A stretch of 64,000 nucleotides of DNA from Cryobacterium cryoconiti (GTDB lineage: Bacteria > Actinomycetota > Actinomycetes > Actinomycetales > Microbacteriaceae). Numbering within the stretch: position 1 is the stretch's first letter; every line of letters begins with the position of its first letter. Below are positions 47,783 to 57,769 of this stretch, in pieces. The DNA lies in contig NZ_SOHA01000020.1 of the NCBI RefSeq assembly GCF_004403065.1, positions 53,211 to 117,210 on the forward strand. Direction: 5' to 3'. The notes beneath the pieces were generated by a model. That model worked only from the letters and a program-made list of their open reading frames with translations, made no database searches and was not told where the DNA came from. The translations under genes were made by a program, and so were the position numbers.

Positions 47783-49081
47783 TTACTGCTGCAGGTCGGG
47801 GTACAGCGGGAACGCGTCGGTGAGCACCTTGACGCGGGCGCGGAGGCCCTCGATGTCGGCGTCGGGCTTGAGGGCCTCGGCGATGACGTCGGCGACGACC
47901 GTGAACTCCTCGTCGCCGAAGCCACGGGTGGCCAGGGCCGGGGTTCCGATGCGCAGGCCGCTGGTGACCATCGGCGGGCGCGGGTCGAACGGCACCGAGT
48001 TGCGGTTGACCGTGATGCCCACCGCGTGGAGGGCGTCCTCGGCCTGCTGGCCGTTGATCGGCGAGTTGCGGAGGTCGGCGAGCACAAGGTGCACGTCGGT
48101 GCCGCCGGTGAGCACGTCGACGCCGCCGGCGCGGGAGTCATCCGCCATCAGCCGGTCGGCGAGGATGCTGGCACCACGCAGGGTGCGCTCCTGACGTTCC
48201 TTGAACTCGGGCTCGGCCGCGAGCTTGAACGCGGTCGCCTTGGCGGCGATCACATGCATCAGCGGCCCGCCCTGCTGGCCGGGGAACACGTTCGAGTTGA
48301 GCTTCTTCGCCAACGCCATGTCCCGGGACAGGATCAGACCGGAGCGGGGACCGGCGAGCGTCTTGTGCACCGTGGTGGATACGACATCCGCGTAAGGCAC
48401 CGGGGACGGGTGCAGGCCGGCGGCGACGAGTCCGGCGAAGTGGGCCATGTCGACCCAGAGCATGGCGCCGACCTCGTCGGCGATGCTGCGGAAGGCTGCG
48501 AAGTCGAGGTGACGCGGGTAGGCGGACCAGCCGGCGATGATGACCTTGGGCCTGGTTTCGAGCGCCTTCTCGCGCACGACGTCCATGTCGACCAGGAAGG
48601 TGGTCGGGTCGACCCCGTACGCGACCGGGTTGTAGAGCTTGCCGGAGAAGTTGAGCTTCATCCCGTGGGTGAGGTGGCCGCCGTGGGCGAGCTCCAGGCC
48701 GAGGATGGTGTCGCCGGGGGCCGCGATGGCCGAGAGCACGGCGGCGTTCGCTGTGGCGCCGGAGTGAGGCTGCACGTTGGCGTACGCGGCGCCGAACAGG
48801 GACTTGGCGCGGTCGATGGCGAGTTGCTCGGCGACGTCGACGTACTCGCAGCCACCGTAGTAGCGGCGTCCCGGGTAGCCCTCGGCGTACTTGTTGGTGA
48901 GCACCGAGCCCTGCGACTGCAGCACCGCGCGTGGCACGAAGTTCTCGCTGGCGATCATTTCGAGGTAGTCGCGCTGGCGTCCGAGCTCCTGCTCGAGGAC
49001 GGCGGCGATCTCGGGGTCGACCCGCGAGAGGGGCTCATTGAACGTGGACCGCAGAACGGTCGAAGGCACGGAATCGGGCAC
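47783..49081 (-). CDS. glyA: Serine hydroxymethyltransferase
   Basis: 432 residues. PLP Lys in [14 protein letters not shown]-terminal I-A-S-E-N-F-V, and Y-P-G-R-R-Y-Y-G-G fit SHMT. It moves the serine C3 to THF, yielding glycine and methylene-THF. The start is GTG at 49081 with GAGGAG upstream. It is directly under a ZTP riboswitch, so it should rise when 10-formyl-THF falls. Confidence 0.97.
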   Translation of the reverse strand: MPDSVPSTVLRSTFNEPLSRVDPEIAAVLEQELGRQRDYLEMIASENFVPRAVLQSQGSVLTNKYAEGYPGRRYYGGCEYVDVAEQLAIDRAKSLFGAAYANVQPHSGATANAAVLSAIAAPGDTILGLELAHGGHLTHGMKLNFSGKLYNPVAYGVDPTTFLVDMDVVREKALETRPKVIIAGWSAYPRHLDFAAFRSIADEVGAMLWVDMAHFAGLVAAGLHPSPVPYADVVSTTVHKTLAGPRSGLILSRDMALAKKLNSNVFPGQQGGPLMHVIAAKATAFKLAAEPEFKERQERTLRGASILADRLMADDSRAGGVDVLTGGTDVHLVLADLRNSPINGQQAEDALHAVGITVNRNSVPFDPRPPMVTSGLRIGTPALATRGFGDEEFTVVADVIAEALKPDADIEGLRARVKVLTDAFPLYPDLQQ

Positions 49082-49128
49082 GGGGTCTCCTCAGACTTTT
49101 TGATTACGACGTGATGATCAATCGTCGT

Positions 49129-49205
49129 GGCCCAGGCGTGCGGTCACTAACCGTGTCAGTCGCTCCCCGATGGTGACCCATCTTTCGTGCTACGCCAGTC
49201 GCGAC
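49129..49205 (-). promoter_or_regulatory. ZTP (pfl) riboswitch before glyA-folD
   Basis: On the minus strand GTCGCGACTGGCG, then GATG-GGTCAC-CATC hairpin, then CGGGGAGCGAC (pairing GTCGC with GCGAC), a variable hairpin and ACGCCTGGGCC, which forms the pseudoknot with the CTGGCGT segment. These are the invariant parts of the ZTP/ZMP riboswitch. It ends 47 bases before the GTG start; downstream there is a GUCU-GAGG-AGAC hairpin with the Shine-Dalgarno in its loop rather than a U-run, which suggests translational control. Confidence 0.92.
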
Positions 49206-49218
49206 AGGGTCGATCTTA

Positions 49219-49557
49219 TCAGTCGGGCCGGGTGCCCAGCTCATCGAGTATGAGCACGTCGATGCGCACATGGTGGGTGTCGTAGGAGGACCGGGCCACC
49301 AGATGCGCCACCACCGGCGCAGTCAGGGCCTGGAACACGACGATGGCGATGACGAGAGTGACGGTGCCCACGGTGAAGTTGTTCAACGCCACGTCGGCCG
49401 TGATCGCCATCAGCCCTAAAATCTGCGGTTTCGTGGCGGCGTGGAGCCGGGACAATACATCCGGAAAACGGATGAGGCCGACCCCGGCCGCGAGGCACAT
49501 CACCGCACCGGCGAGCACCAGTACCGCCGAGATCACGTCACGCAGTTCGTCGCTCAT
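49219..49557 (-). CDS. mnhG: Mrp antiporter subunit MnhG
   Basis: 112 residues with three predicted spans: V-L-A-G-A-V-M-C-L-A-A-G-V-G-L-I-R-F-P-D and I-L-G-L-M-A-I. Last gene of the mnhACDEFG operon, overlapping mnhF by four bases (ATGA). Part of the multi-subunit Na+/H+ antiporter in the membrane. Confidence 0.88.
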   Translation of the reverse strand: MSDELRDVISAVLVLAGAVMCLAAGVGLIRFPDVLSRLHAATKPQILGLMAITADVALNNFTVGTVTLVIAIVVFQALTAPVVAHLVARSSYDTHHVRIDVLILDELGTRPD

Positions 49558-49817
49558 TCGGTGTCCCGAACGGGCAGGAAACGGGCGACACTCAACGATC
49601 CGAGAACGGCGAACAGGGCGAGTGCCAGGAGCACGGCGAGAGTGTCGGTGTGACGGTTGAAGGCCATCTCCGCGCCGAGAGCGCAGATCACGGTGGCGAC
49701 GAGGACGTCCGAAGCGATAACCCGGTCGAGCACGGTCGGCCCGCGCACGATCCGGTAGAGGGATATGAGGGCCGCGGCCCCGAATAGTATCCCGGCGATG
49801 ATGGCGACGATGTGCAT
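49554..49817 (-). CDS. mnhF: Mrp antiporter subunit MnhF
   Basis: 87 residues, three spans, G-P-T-V-L-D-R-V-I-A-S-D typical of MrpF. Overlaps the mnhE stop by one base (TGATG) and mnhG by four, so all are coupled. Confidence 0.9.
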   Translation of the reverse strand: MHIVAIIAGILFGAAALISLYRIVRGPTVLDRVIASDVLVATVICALGAEMAFNRHTDTLAVLLALALFAVLGSLSVARFLPVRDTE

Positions 49818-50443
49818 CAGGTGATTCCTCCCCGCTTCCTTTTCTCGCGCGCATGCTGGGTGCGTGCGTGCTGGTCTTTTTCACTCCGGTCTTCGCCGCT
49901 GACCCGGCGGAGGCGTTCAACGTCCGCCCGTGATCCGAGGGCCATGACGATTCGGCGCTCCTCGGCCAGGACGCCCTTCCGGAATTTCTCCACCTGTTCC
50001 GGCCGATGGACGTTGAGCACGTGCAGGTACAGGGTGGATCGCACCCGGTCCACGTCGACCACGATCGCCCCGGGCACGATGGACGTCGACACCCCGGTCA
50101 GCGTCAATACGAAGTCGCTGCGGGTCCGAAGATGCACGGCCACGATGGCATTACTGGGTGTGTAGCGCGGTGAGAGCGCCAGGACCGCAACCTGCACCGA
50201 ACCGAGCACGATGTCGAACAGAAGCCTCGAGAAATAGACGAAGGAGTACCAGAGGTTCACCCGCAGCCCCAGCTCGACGGCAGGCAGGTAGAAGCCGACG
50301 GAGACGATCACGGCCAGCAACGCCCCGGTGAGCACGGTGAGCCCGGAATAGGACCCCCAGAGCAGCATCCACAGGAGTATCAGCCCCAGGAACAGCGGCA
50401 CCTGGTTCAGAGTGGCCTTGAGTCGTTCCTTCCTGGTGGTCAT
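49817..50443 (-). CDS. mnhE: Mrp antiporter subunit MnhE
   Basis: 208 residues; three spans in the first 100, then the conserved T-P-G-T-V-like pattern (here T-S-I-V-P-G-A-I-V-V-D-V) and a highly charged, His/Arg/Lys-rich tail of about 40 residues that is not usual for the family. Coupled to mnhD (ATGA). Confidence 0.9.
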   Translation of the reverse strand: MTTRKERLKATLNQVPLFLGLILLWMLLWGSYSGLTVLTGALLAVIVSVGFYLPAVELGLRVNLWYSFVYFSRLLFDIVLGSVQVAVLALSPRYTPSNAIVAVHLRTRSDFVLTLTGVSTSIVPGAIVVDVDRVRSTLYLHVLNVHRPEQVEKFRKGVLAEERRIVMALGSRADVERLRRVSGEDRSEKDQHARTQHAREKRKRGGIT

Positions 50444-52011
50444 GGCATTCCGTTCGGGAAGACGGCGTCGATGTAGGTGGACGGGTTCTCGATGTTGGTG
50501 GCAGCACGTGAAGCGAGTCCGAAGACCGGCCCGGCGAACACGGTGAGCGCAATGGTCAACGCCAGAAGCGCCGTCGTCGCTCCCGTCATCAGGGGCGAGA
50601 TCGTGCGGGTCTTGACCGTACCGGTGTCCTCGGGGTCTTCGACGAGGCGGTCCAGCATCGGGGACTCGTAGTCCGACACCTCTTCCGGGGACCGCCAGAA
50701 CGCGATGTTCCAGACGCGCGCCAGGGCATACAGCGTGAGCAGCGAGGTCGCGGCCCCGGCGGCGATCACGATGTAGGCGGCCGGGTCGCCGATCTCGGCA
50801 CCCGCCTGGAAGAGGGCGAACTTGCCGAGGAACCCGGAGAACGGTGGAATCCCGCCGAGGTTGAGCGCCCCCACGAAGAAGAGGAGGGCCACGAACGGCG
50901 CCGCCTTGAGCAGCCCGCCCAGACGGGCCAGCGACGTGGTTCCACCCACTCGCTCGATCAGCCCGGCGCAGAGGAACAGCGCGGTCTGCACGGTGATGTG
51001 GTGCACAACGTAGTAGATGGTGGCCGTGATGGCCGCCTGGGTGCCCATCGCGATGCCGAAGATCATGTAGCCGATGTGGCTCACCAGCGTGAACGACAGC
51101 AGCCGCTTGATGTCCGCCTGCGCGAGCGCGCCGAGGATACCCACGATCATGGTCAGGAACGCCACCACCATCAGGGGCACCGAGAGCGGACTCTCCGGGA
51201 AAAGCAGGGTCTGGGTGCGGATGATCGCGTAGATACCGACCTTCGTCAGCAGGCCGGCGAACACCGCCGTGACCGGGGCGGGAGCGGTGGGATAGGAGTC
51301 GGGCAGCCAGAACGACAGCGGGAACACCGCGGCCTTCACACAGAACGCCAGCAGGAGCAGCAGATTGAGGATGAGCTGCACGTCGGCCGGGAGGTCCCCG
51401 ACCCGGTCGGCGATCAGGGCCATGGTCACGGTGCCCGTTGCCCCATAGATCAGCGCGATGGCACTGAGGAACAGCAGGGAGGAGACGAGGCTCACGATGA
51501 CATAAGTCACGCCGACCCGGATGCGCGCTCCCGTGCCGCCGAGCGTCAACAGCACGTAGCTGGCCGACAGCAGCATCTCGAACCCGACATACAGGTTGAA
51601 GAGGTCACCCGCGATGAACGCGTTGAAGAGGCCGGCCGCGAGCACCAGATAGGTCGGGTGGAAGATCGAGACCGGCGTCTCCCGATCACCGTCGACGATT
51701 CCCTGACCGACGGCGAACAGCAGCACGCCGAGCAGCATCAGCGCCGAGATCAGGAGCATGATCGCCGAGAGCCGGTCGACGACGAGCACGATGCCCCACG
51801 GGGCATCCCAGCCGCCCACATGCACCACGGCCGGGCCGCTTTGATCCACCTGCCCCAGGAGCACGGCGCTGATGACGACAACCGCGGTCAGGGCCAGCAC
51901 GCTCACGGCGATCTGCTGGGGCCGGCGTCGGCCGAGGGCGAGGGTCAGCGCGCTACCCAACAGCGGGATCGCGACGACAAGGGGAACGAGAGTATTCGCG
52001 GTGATATTCAT
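50440..52011 (-). CDS. mnhD: Mrp antiporter subunit MnhD
   Basis: 523 residues with about 14 spans, homologous to complex-I proton channel NuoM/NuoN: a Lys/Glu ion path in V-G-F-E-M-L-L, F-C-V-K-A-A-V-F-P-L-S-F-W-L-P, and A-D-I-K-R-L-L-S-F. Coupled to mnhC and mnhE by four-base overlaps. Confidence 0.93.
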   Translation of the reverse strand: MNITANTLVPLVVAIPLLGSALTLALGRRRPQQIAVSVLALTAVVVISAVLLGQVDQSGPAVVHVGGWDAPWGIVLVVDRLSAIMLLISALMLLGVLLFAVGQGIVDGDRETPVSIFHPTYLVLAAGLFNAFIAGDLFNLYVGFEMLLSASYVLLTLGGTGARIRVGVTYVIVSLVSSLLFLSAIALIYGATGTVTMALIADRVGDLPADVQLILNLLLLLAFCVKAAVFPLSFWLPDSYPTAPAPVTAVFAGLLTKVGIYAIIRTQTLLFPESPLSVPLMVVAFLTMIVGILGALAQADIKRLLSFTLVSHIGYMIFGIAMGTQAAITATIYYVVHHITVQTALFLCAGLIERVGGTTSLARLGGLLKAAPFVALLFFVGALNLGGIPPFSGFLGKFALFQAGAEIGDPAAYIVIAAGAATSLLTLYALARVWNIAFWRSPEEVSDYESPMLDRLVEDPEDTGTVKTRTISPLMTGATTALLALTIALTVFAGPVFGLASRAATNIENPSTYIDAVFPNGMP

Positions 52012-52517
52012 CGGTTCATCGCCTCCCCCGGGGCGTCGGCAGGGTCGCGCTCGCTCGCGGGTGCGCGCCCGCTTGCTTGCTCACGTTCGCTCGCGTCGAG
52101 GTCTTCCTGACTGGCCGCTTCGTCGTCGGTCACCGACCGGAAGGACTCCTCCGTGCCTGCGAGGGTCTCGGCGGCATGCTCATCGGTGAGCGTGTCGCCC
52201 TCGTCGCCGAGCTGAGCCAGCCACCAGGACCGATAGATGAGAGCGAGGATCAGCGCCGTGATGCCGAAGTTGATCACGATGGCGGTGAGCATGAGCACCT
52301 GTGGCAGCGGGTCGGCCATGTCAGCGTCGGAGGCGGTGCCGGTCACGATCGGTGCAGTGCCGGGGCGGCCGCTCATCAGGAACAGCAGCAGGTTGGTGGC
52401 GTTGCCCACCAGGAGGAAGCCGATCAAGACGCGGGTGAGGCTGCGTTCGAGCATCACGTAGACGCCGGCCGCGTACATGACCGCCATCACGACGACGAGG
52501 GTGAGGGAGGCGCTCAT
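52008..52517 (-). CDS. mnhC: Mrp antiporter subunit MnhC, with acidic tail
   Basis: 169 residues. The first 110 are the MrpC/NuoK fold (G-N-A-T-N-L-L-L-F, D-P-L-P-Q-V-L-M-L-T-A-I-V-I). A polar acidic tail (residues 110-169, E/D/S-rich) roughly lengthens it by half over the usual size. Coupled to mnhA and mnhD. Confidence 0.92.
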   Translation of the reverse strand: MSASLTLVVVMAVMYAAGVYVMLERSLTRVLIGFLLVGNATNLLLFLMSGRPGTAPIVTGTASDADMADPLPQVLMLTAIVINFGITALILALIYRSWWLAQLGDEGDTLTDEHAAETLAGTEESFRSVTDDEAASQEDLDASEREQASGRAPASERDPADAPGEAMNR

Positions 52518-55426
52518 GCCGAAGCCTCCACACCCTGCTGCGACCGCGGGCGCGGATCGGTCTCGATATCACTCTGCCGGTCGACCTCGCTGCCGAGGCT
52601 GCGCAGGATGTCCAGCACCAGGCCGACCACGACGAGGTAGACCCCCACATCGAAGATGGTCGAGGTGCCGAAGGAGAGGGAACCGAACACGGGCACCGAG
52701 GTTTCGAAGTAGGCGGATTCCAGCGGAAGCCCACTGAAGAAGAGCGAAACGACGGCCATTCCCACGGCCAGCACGATGCCGAGCCCGAGGATCTTCCCGG
52801 GGTCGATCGGCGCGGCCTCGCCCAGCTCGTAGCGTCCTCCGGCGAGGTAGCGGGAGACGAGTGCCAGACCGGCGATCAGACCGCCGGCGAAACCGCCGCC
52901 CGGCTCGTTATGGCCGGCGAAGAGGAGGAAGACGGAGACGATGATGGCCGGGTGGAAGAGCAGTCGCACGAGTACCTCGAGCATGATCGACCGGTCCTTC
53001 TCGGCGATCGTACGACCGGCCAGCAGCCAGGACTGGCGCGTCACGGCATGCCCGTCCGAGGGCGCATGCGGGTCGGCGACGACTTTGCGGCGGTGCATCA
53101 GGCTGCGCCGTTTCTCGGACTCGCCCATCCTCGGCAGGTCGGCGTTTCGACCCGAGACGAACAGCAGGCTGGCCACGCCGGTGGCCACGACGATCAGCAC
53201 GGAGATCTCTCCCATGGTGTCCCAGGCACGGATGTCCACGAGCATGACGTTCACGATGTTCCGCCCGTGACCCTCCTCCAGTGCGAGGCGCGGGAACTCG
53301 CCGGCGATACTGGGGGCCTGCCGGGCACCGAGCGCGATCACGCCGATGGTGCCCATCACGGCACCGACCAGCACGCCGATCAGCGCGCGGCGGCGGCGCT
53401 TCATGGGCCGGTTGTGCTGGGCGATCTTCTGGGGCAGCCGACGCAGGACGAGGACGAAAACGACGATCGTCATCGTTTCGACCAGAGCCTGCGTCAGGGC
53501 CAGATCGGGAGCGCCGTGGAAGGCGAAGAGCGCGACAAGGCCGTATCCGGTGACGCCGGCGAGCAGCACGGCCGTGATGCGCTCCCCGACGCGAGCCGCC
53601 ATCACCGCAGCGATGCCCATGATGAGGGCGATCACGACCTGGCCTGGGTAGTCCCAGAGCACGATGGCGTCGGGCCAGCTGCGGTTGATGAAGGCCGCGA
53701 AGCCCAGTGCCAGCACGAAGACAACGAGGATGGTGGAGAGGTACTGCGGCAGCCCGCCCTGCTGGGCGAAGTGGGTGATGCGGGCCGCGGCCCGGTCGAT
53801 GCCGCGCACGGTGGAGCCGTAGCCCTGGCCGGCGTCGATGTAGGCCGGGACCCTGCCCTGCAGCCGGGACACGCCCTGCCGTCTCCAGAACAGCACGGCA
53901 CCGAGCAGCACCACCGCGGCGCTCAGGGCGAGCGCGGGTTCGAAGCCATGCCAGAGGGCGAGATGATAGTCGCCGCCGCCGGGCACGGTGTCGGCGTAGG
54001 ACGCCAGCACCGGGTCGAGCAGGAAGATGAGCGGGCCGAGCAGCACGGTGGCCACGGCGAGCAGTCCCGGTGCCAGCTGGAAGTCCCAGCGCGCGGGGTG
54101 CAGGGCGGTGTCCGCGAGGCTCACCCGGGTGCCGAACGCGCCCCAGAAGAAGCGGGCGCTGTAGGCGACCGTCAGAACCGAGCCGAGCACGGTGCCGACC
54201 AGGGCGACCCAGCCCCATCCGTCACCGGCCAGGGCTGCCTCGAGGAATGCCGTGAACACGGCTTCCTTCGCGACGAAACCGAGCAGCGGCGGAATACCGG
54301 CCATGGAGGCGACCGACACGAGGGCGATCACGGCCAGCGCGGGCGCGGTGCGCCCCACGCCGGAGAGCTGGCGCCAGTCGCGGGTGCCGGCGCGGTGGTC
54401 GATGATGCCCACGGTCAGGAACAGCGAGGACTTGTAGAGCGCATGGGCGAGGAGCAGCGCCACCCCGGCGAGCGCGGCATCCCGGGTGCCGAAGCCGACC
54501 ACGACCATGAGGAAGCCGAGCTGGCTGACCGTGCCGTAGGCGAGCACCAGCTTGAGGTCGTACTGGCGCAGCGACCGCCACGCGCCGACCAGCATGGTGC
54601 CGACGCCGAGGGTGACGAGCACGGGCATCCAGCCCGGAGTGTCGGCGTAGCCGGGGGCGAGGCGGGCCACCAGGTAGATGCCGGCCTTGACCATCGCGGC
54701 GGCGTGCAGGTAGGCGCTCACCGGGGTCGGCGCCGCCATCGCGGCCGGCAGCCAGAAGTGGAAGGGCACGAGCGCGGACTTCGACAGCGCCCCGACCAGG
54801 ATGAGCAGCACCGCCCAGGTGGCGGCCGGCCCGGTGACGGGGTCGGCGACGATGGCGGCGAGGGAGGTGGTTCCGGCCTCCACGGCGAGGATCACGACAC
54901 CGATCAGCATGATCAGTCCGCCGAAGGTCGTCACCAGCAGCGCCTGCAGGGCGGCGCCGCGACTGGCCCTCTTGAACGTGTAGTGCCCGATCAAGACGTA
55001 GGAGAGCACGCTCGTGATCTCCCAGAAAATGAACATCACGACGATGTCGTCGGCCGTGACCAGACCGTACATGGTGCCGGCGAACGCCAGCAGGGCCGCG
55101 GCGAAACGCCCAAGTGCGGGTTCGTCGGCCGTGAAGTAGCGGGCGCAGTAGATCAGCACAAGGGCGCCGACCCCGGTCACGACGAGGGCGAGCAGCCAGG
55201 CGAGGGTGTCGACGCGGAACGATAGCGAGATTCCCAGCGCGGGGATCCACGGGACGGACTCCGTCACCGAGCCGCCCGAGATGACGAACGGGGTCTGGCC
55301 CAGCGTGTAGACGAAGGCTGCCGCCGGGAGCAACGCGATCACGTAGAAGACTCGCAGCGAGAGCCACCGGGTGAGGAGGGGCGTCAGCGCGGAAACGGCC
55401 GCGAAAATGAGGAGGATCGTCGCCAT
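52514..55426 (-). CDS. mnhA: Mrp antiporter MnhA with fused MnhB
   Basis: 970 residues. Residues 1-780 are MrpA (NuoL-like; [12 protein letters not shown] and L-Y-K-S-S-L-F-L), and 800-950 match MrpB ([18 protein letters not shown]). Both cover the seven Mrp proteins in six genes. It drives Na+ out against protons for pH and salt tolerance. The ATG has GGGAGG; TAGACT further up is a candidate -10. Confidence 0.94.
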   Translation of the reverse strand: MATILLIFAAVSALTPLLTRWLSLRVFYVIALLPAAAFVYTLGQTPFVISGGSVTESVPWIPALGISLSFRVDTLAWLLALVVTGVGALVLIYCARYFTADEPALGRFAAALLAFAGTMYGLVTADDIVVMFIFWEITSVLSYVLIGHYTFKRASRGAALQALLVTTFGGLIMLIGVVILAVEAGTTSLAAIVADPVTGPAATWAVLLILVGALSKSALVPFHFWLPAAMAAPTPVSAYLHAAAMVKAGIYLVARLAPGYADTPGWMPVLVTLGVGTMLVGAWRSLRQYDLKLVLAYGTVSQLGFLMVVVGFGTRDAALAGVALLLAHALYKSSLFLTVGIIDHRAGTRDWRQLSGVGRTAPALAVIALVSVASMAGIPPLLGFVAKEAVFTAFLEAALAGDGWGWVALVGTVLGSVLTVAYSARFFWGAFGTRVSLADTALHPARWDFQLAPGLLAVATVLLGPLIFLLDPVLASYADTVPGGGDYHLALWHGFEPALALSAAVVLLGAVLFWRRQGVSRLQGRVPAYIDAGQGYGSTVRGIDRAAARITHFAQQGGLPQYLSTILVVFVLALGFAAFINRSWPDAIVLWDYPGQVVIALIMGIAAVMAARVGERITAVLLAGVTGYGLVALFAFHGAPDLALTQALVETMTIVVFVLVLRRLPQKIAQHNRPMKRRRRALIGVLVGAVMGTIGVIALGARQAPSIAGEFPRLALEEGHGRNIVNVMLVDIRAWDTMGEISVLIVVATGVASLLFVSGRNADLPRMGESEKRRSLMHRRKVVADPHAPSDGHAVTRQSWLLAGRTIAEKDRSIMLEVLVRLLFHPAIIVSVFLLFAGHNEPGGGFAGGLIAGLALVSRYLAGGRYELGEAAPIDPGKILGLGIVLAVGMAVVSLFFSGLPLESAYFETSVPVFGSLSFGTSTIFDVGVYLVVVGLVLDILRSLGSEVDRQSDIETDPRPRSQQGVEASA

Positions 55427-55546
55427 GCGGCCTCCCGGCTCTCTCCCAGTCAGAGTGTCGATCTCAGTCTACCGGAGGTCCGATGGCGCACACCCCGTCC
55501 GGGGGCCGCTAGGGTTGGCGGAAACCCGATCTATCGGAAGAGCCCC

Positions 55547-57142
55547 ATGACGCGTGCAAGCCGGGGGCCTCAACTCCCCCACAGACCTGACCACCCCGAG
55601 TACCACGGGCGCGGCACCGAGACGCCGTTCGAGCACATCTCCGACGCCGTCAACGTGCACGAGGACGAGGGACTGCACAAGGGTCTCAAGGCCCGCCAGG
55701 TGCAGATGATCGCCATCGGCGGAGCCATCGGAACCGGCCTGTTCCTGGGGGCGGGAGGGCGCCTCGCCACCGCGGGCCCCTCCCTTGTCTTCGTCTACGC
55801 GATCTGCGGTTTCTTCGCGTTCCTGATCCTGCGCGCCCTCGGCGAGCTCGTGCTGCACCGGCCGTCGTCGGGCTCGTTCGTCTCCTACGCCCGCGAGTTC
55901 TTCGGCGAGAAGACGGCGTTCGTCACGGGCTGGCTCTACTGGTTGAACTGGGTGATGACCGCCATCGTCGACGTCACGGCCGTGGCGATCTACATGAACT
56001 TCTTCGCCAAGTACTGGGCGCCCTTCGGCGACGTGCCGCAGTGGCTGTACGCGTTCGCCGCCCTCGCCGTGGTGCTCTCCCTGAACCTCCTGTCGGTCAG
56101 CGTGTTCGGTGAACTCGAGTTCTGGTTCGCCCTGATCAAGGTGCTCGCCATCGTGGCCTTCCTGCTGGTCGGCACCTGGATGGTCATCTTCGGCACGCCG
56201 ATCCCCGGCCAGGAAGCGGGCTTCAGCCTGATCGGGGAGAACGGGGGCTGGCTGCCGAACGGACTGATCGCATCCGTTCTCGTGGTGCAGGGCGTCGTCT
56301 TCGCCTACGCCTCGATCGAGCTGGTCGGCACGACCGCCGGGGAGACTCAGAACCCGGAGAAGGTGATGCCGAAGGCGATCAACACCGTCATCATCCGCAT
56401 TGCCGTGTTCTACGTGGGCTCGATCCTGCTCCTGTCACTGCTGCTGCCGTACACCGCCTATAAGGCCGGCGAGAGCCCGTTCGTCACGTTCTTCGGCACC
56501 ATCGGGGTCGGCGGCGTCGACGTGATCATGAACCTGGTCGTGCTCACGGCCGCCCTGTCCTCGCTCAACGCGGGCTTGTACTCCACCGGGCGCATCCTGC
56601 GATCGATGGCGCTGGCGGGATCGGCACCGCGCTTCGCCGGCAAGGTGAGCCGCACGGGCGTGCCGTTCGGCGGCATCCTGCTCACCGGCGTGGTCACCCT
56701 GCTTGGCGTCGGCCTGAACGCCGTCGTGCCCGACAAGGCGTTCGAGATCGTGCTGAACATGGCGGCCATCGGCATCATCAGCGCCTGGGGCATGATCGTG
56801 CTCTGCCAGCTGCGCCTGCACGCCTGGTCGAAGCTCGGCATCCTGCAGCGACCGGCATTCCGGTTGTTCGGGGCCCCGTACACCGGCTACGCCAGCCTGG
56901 CCTTCCTCGTCGCCGTGCTCGTGCTGATGGCCTTCGACTGGCCCGTCGGCACGCTCACGATCAGCTCGCTCGTGATCATCATCCCGCTGCTGATCGTGGG
57001 CTGGTATGCCTGCCGCGGCCGCATCCTCGAGATCGCGAGCGCCCGCGAGGGGTTCACCGGCCAGGTCCCGATTCTGCCCAACCGGCCGCTGTCCGACCAG
57101 CTGCGCGGAACCGATCCGACGGACGACAACCGGACGGAATAA
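55547..57142 (+). CDS. AnsP-like amino acid permease
   Basis: 531 residues, 12 spans of the APC amino acid-proton symporter class. [22 protein letters not shown] (start of span 1) and the conserved S-Y-A-R-E-F-F-G-E segment resemble L-asparagine permease. Substrate is inferred. TAGGGT lies about 35 bases upstream, with GGAAGAG near the ATG. Confidence 0.87.
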   Translation: MTRASRGPQLPHRPDHPEYHGRGTETPFEHISDAVNVHEDEGLHKGLKARQVQMIAIGGAIGTGLFLGAGGRLATAGPSLVFVYAICGFFAFLILRALGELVLHRPSSGSFVSYAREFFGEKTAFVTGWLYWLNWVMTAIVDVTAVAIYMNFFAKYWAPFGDVPQWLYAFAALAVVLSLNLLSVSVFGELEFWFALIKVLAIVAFLLVGTWMVIFGTPIPGQEAGFSLIGENGGWLPNGLIASVLVVQGVVFAYASIELVGTTAGETQNPEKVMPKAINTVIIRIAVFYVGSILLLSLLLPYTAYKAGESPFVTFFGTIGVGGVDVIMNLVVLTAALSSLNAGLYSTGRILRSMALAGSAPRFAGKVSRTGVPFGGILLTGVVTLLGVGLNAVVPDKAFEIVLNMAAIGIISAWGMIVLCQLRLHAWSKLGILQRPAFRLFGAPYTGYASLAFLVAVLVLMAFDWPVGTLTISSLVIIIPLLIVGWYACRGRILEIASAREGFTGQVPILPNRPLSDQLRGTDPTDDNRTE

Positions 57143-57248
57143 CCGCCACGCCCACAACTTAGCATTCCGCTTCCCGCCAGCCGGTGCGGCTAACATGGCC
57201 GATTGATCACTGCGAGGCAGATCGTCTCGCGACGTTACGGAGAACCCT

Positions 57249-57668
57249 ATGACCACCGAATCGGTGTGGATGCCACCCAGCGCGCTCGCCCTCCTGATCG
57301 AGGAACTCGCCGTACTGGCCAGTCAGCCCAGCCCCGACGCGGCCACGGAAGAGCGAATCCGTGAGCTGCGCAAGACCCTCAGCCAGGCCGAGGCCTCCAT
57401 CAAACCCGATGACGGCCTGGTCGAGCCAGGCATGCGGATCACCGCCATGCTCTCCGGCGACACCCGGGCCACGGTGTTCCTGCTCGGCGAGCGCGAACTC
57501 GTCTCCCTCGACCCGGCGGTGGAGGTGGACGTGTATTCCCCGTCGTCGCCGATGGGCAAGGCCATTATCGGGTCCTACGTCGGCGACACCGTGTCGTACA
57601 CGACGCCGAACAACTCCACCGTCCAGGTCGAGATCCTCGCGGCGGTCCCGTACACCGGCGGTCGCTGA
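57249..57668 (+). CDS. GreA/GreB-type domain protein
   Basis: 139 residues: an N-terminal helical part shorter than the full GreA coiled coil, then the C-terminal FKBP-like GreA domain (S-P-x-S-P-M-G-K-A-I-I-G, V-S-Y-T-T-P-N, V-E-I-L). The tip acidic residues of real GreA cannot be confirmed, so it may be a Rnk/GreA-like RNA polymerase-binding regulator. Confidence 0.85.
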   Translation: MTTESVWMPPSALALLIEELAVLASQPSPDAATEERIRELRKTLSQAEASIKPDDGLVEPGMRITAMLSGDTRATVFLLGERELVSLDPAVEVDVYSPSSPMGKAIIGSYVGDTVSYTTPNNSTVQVEILAAVPYTGGR

Positions 57669-57679
57669 ACCGACAGCCT

Positions 57680-57735
57680 GAACCGACGGAAATGGGGGGT
57701 CCGGATGCGTCCGCACCCCCCATTCGTGTCGGTTC
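57680..57735. terminator. Bidirectional terminator between GreA-like and MFS genes
   Basis: Outer arms GAACCGAC/GTCGGTTC and an inner near-perfect 15-bp stem AATGGGGGGT.../...ACCCCCCATT. Lies between convergent genes. Confidence 0.75.
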
Positions 57736-57769
57736 GGTGGGCCGGCGGTGTCGGGTCGGGTGCCGGCCG

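Noticed and set aside
52910..55225. 771-codon open frame on the plus strand
   Set aside because: Antisense to mnhA; Gly/His/Asp-rich composition typical of shadow frames.
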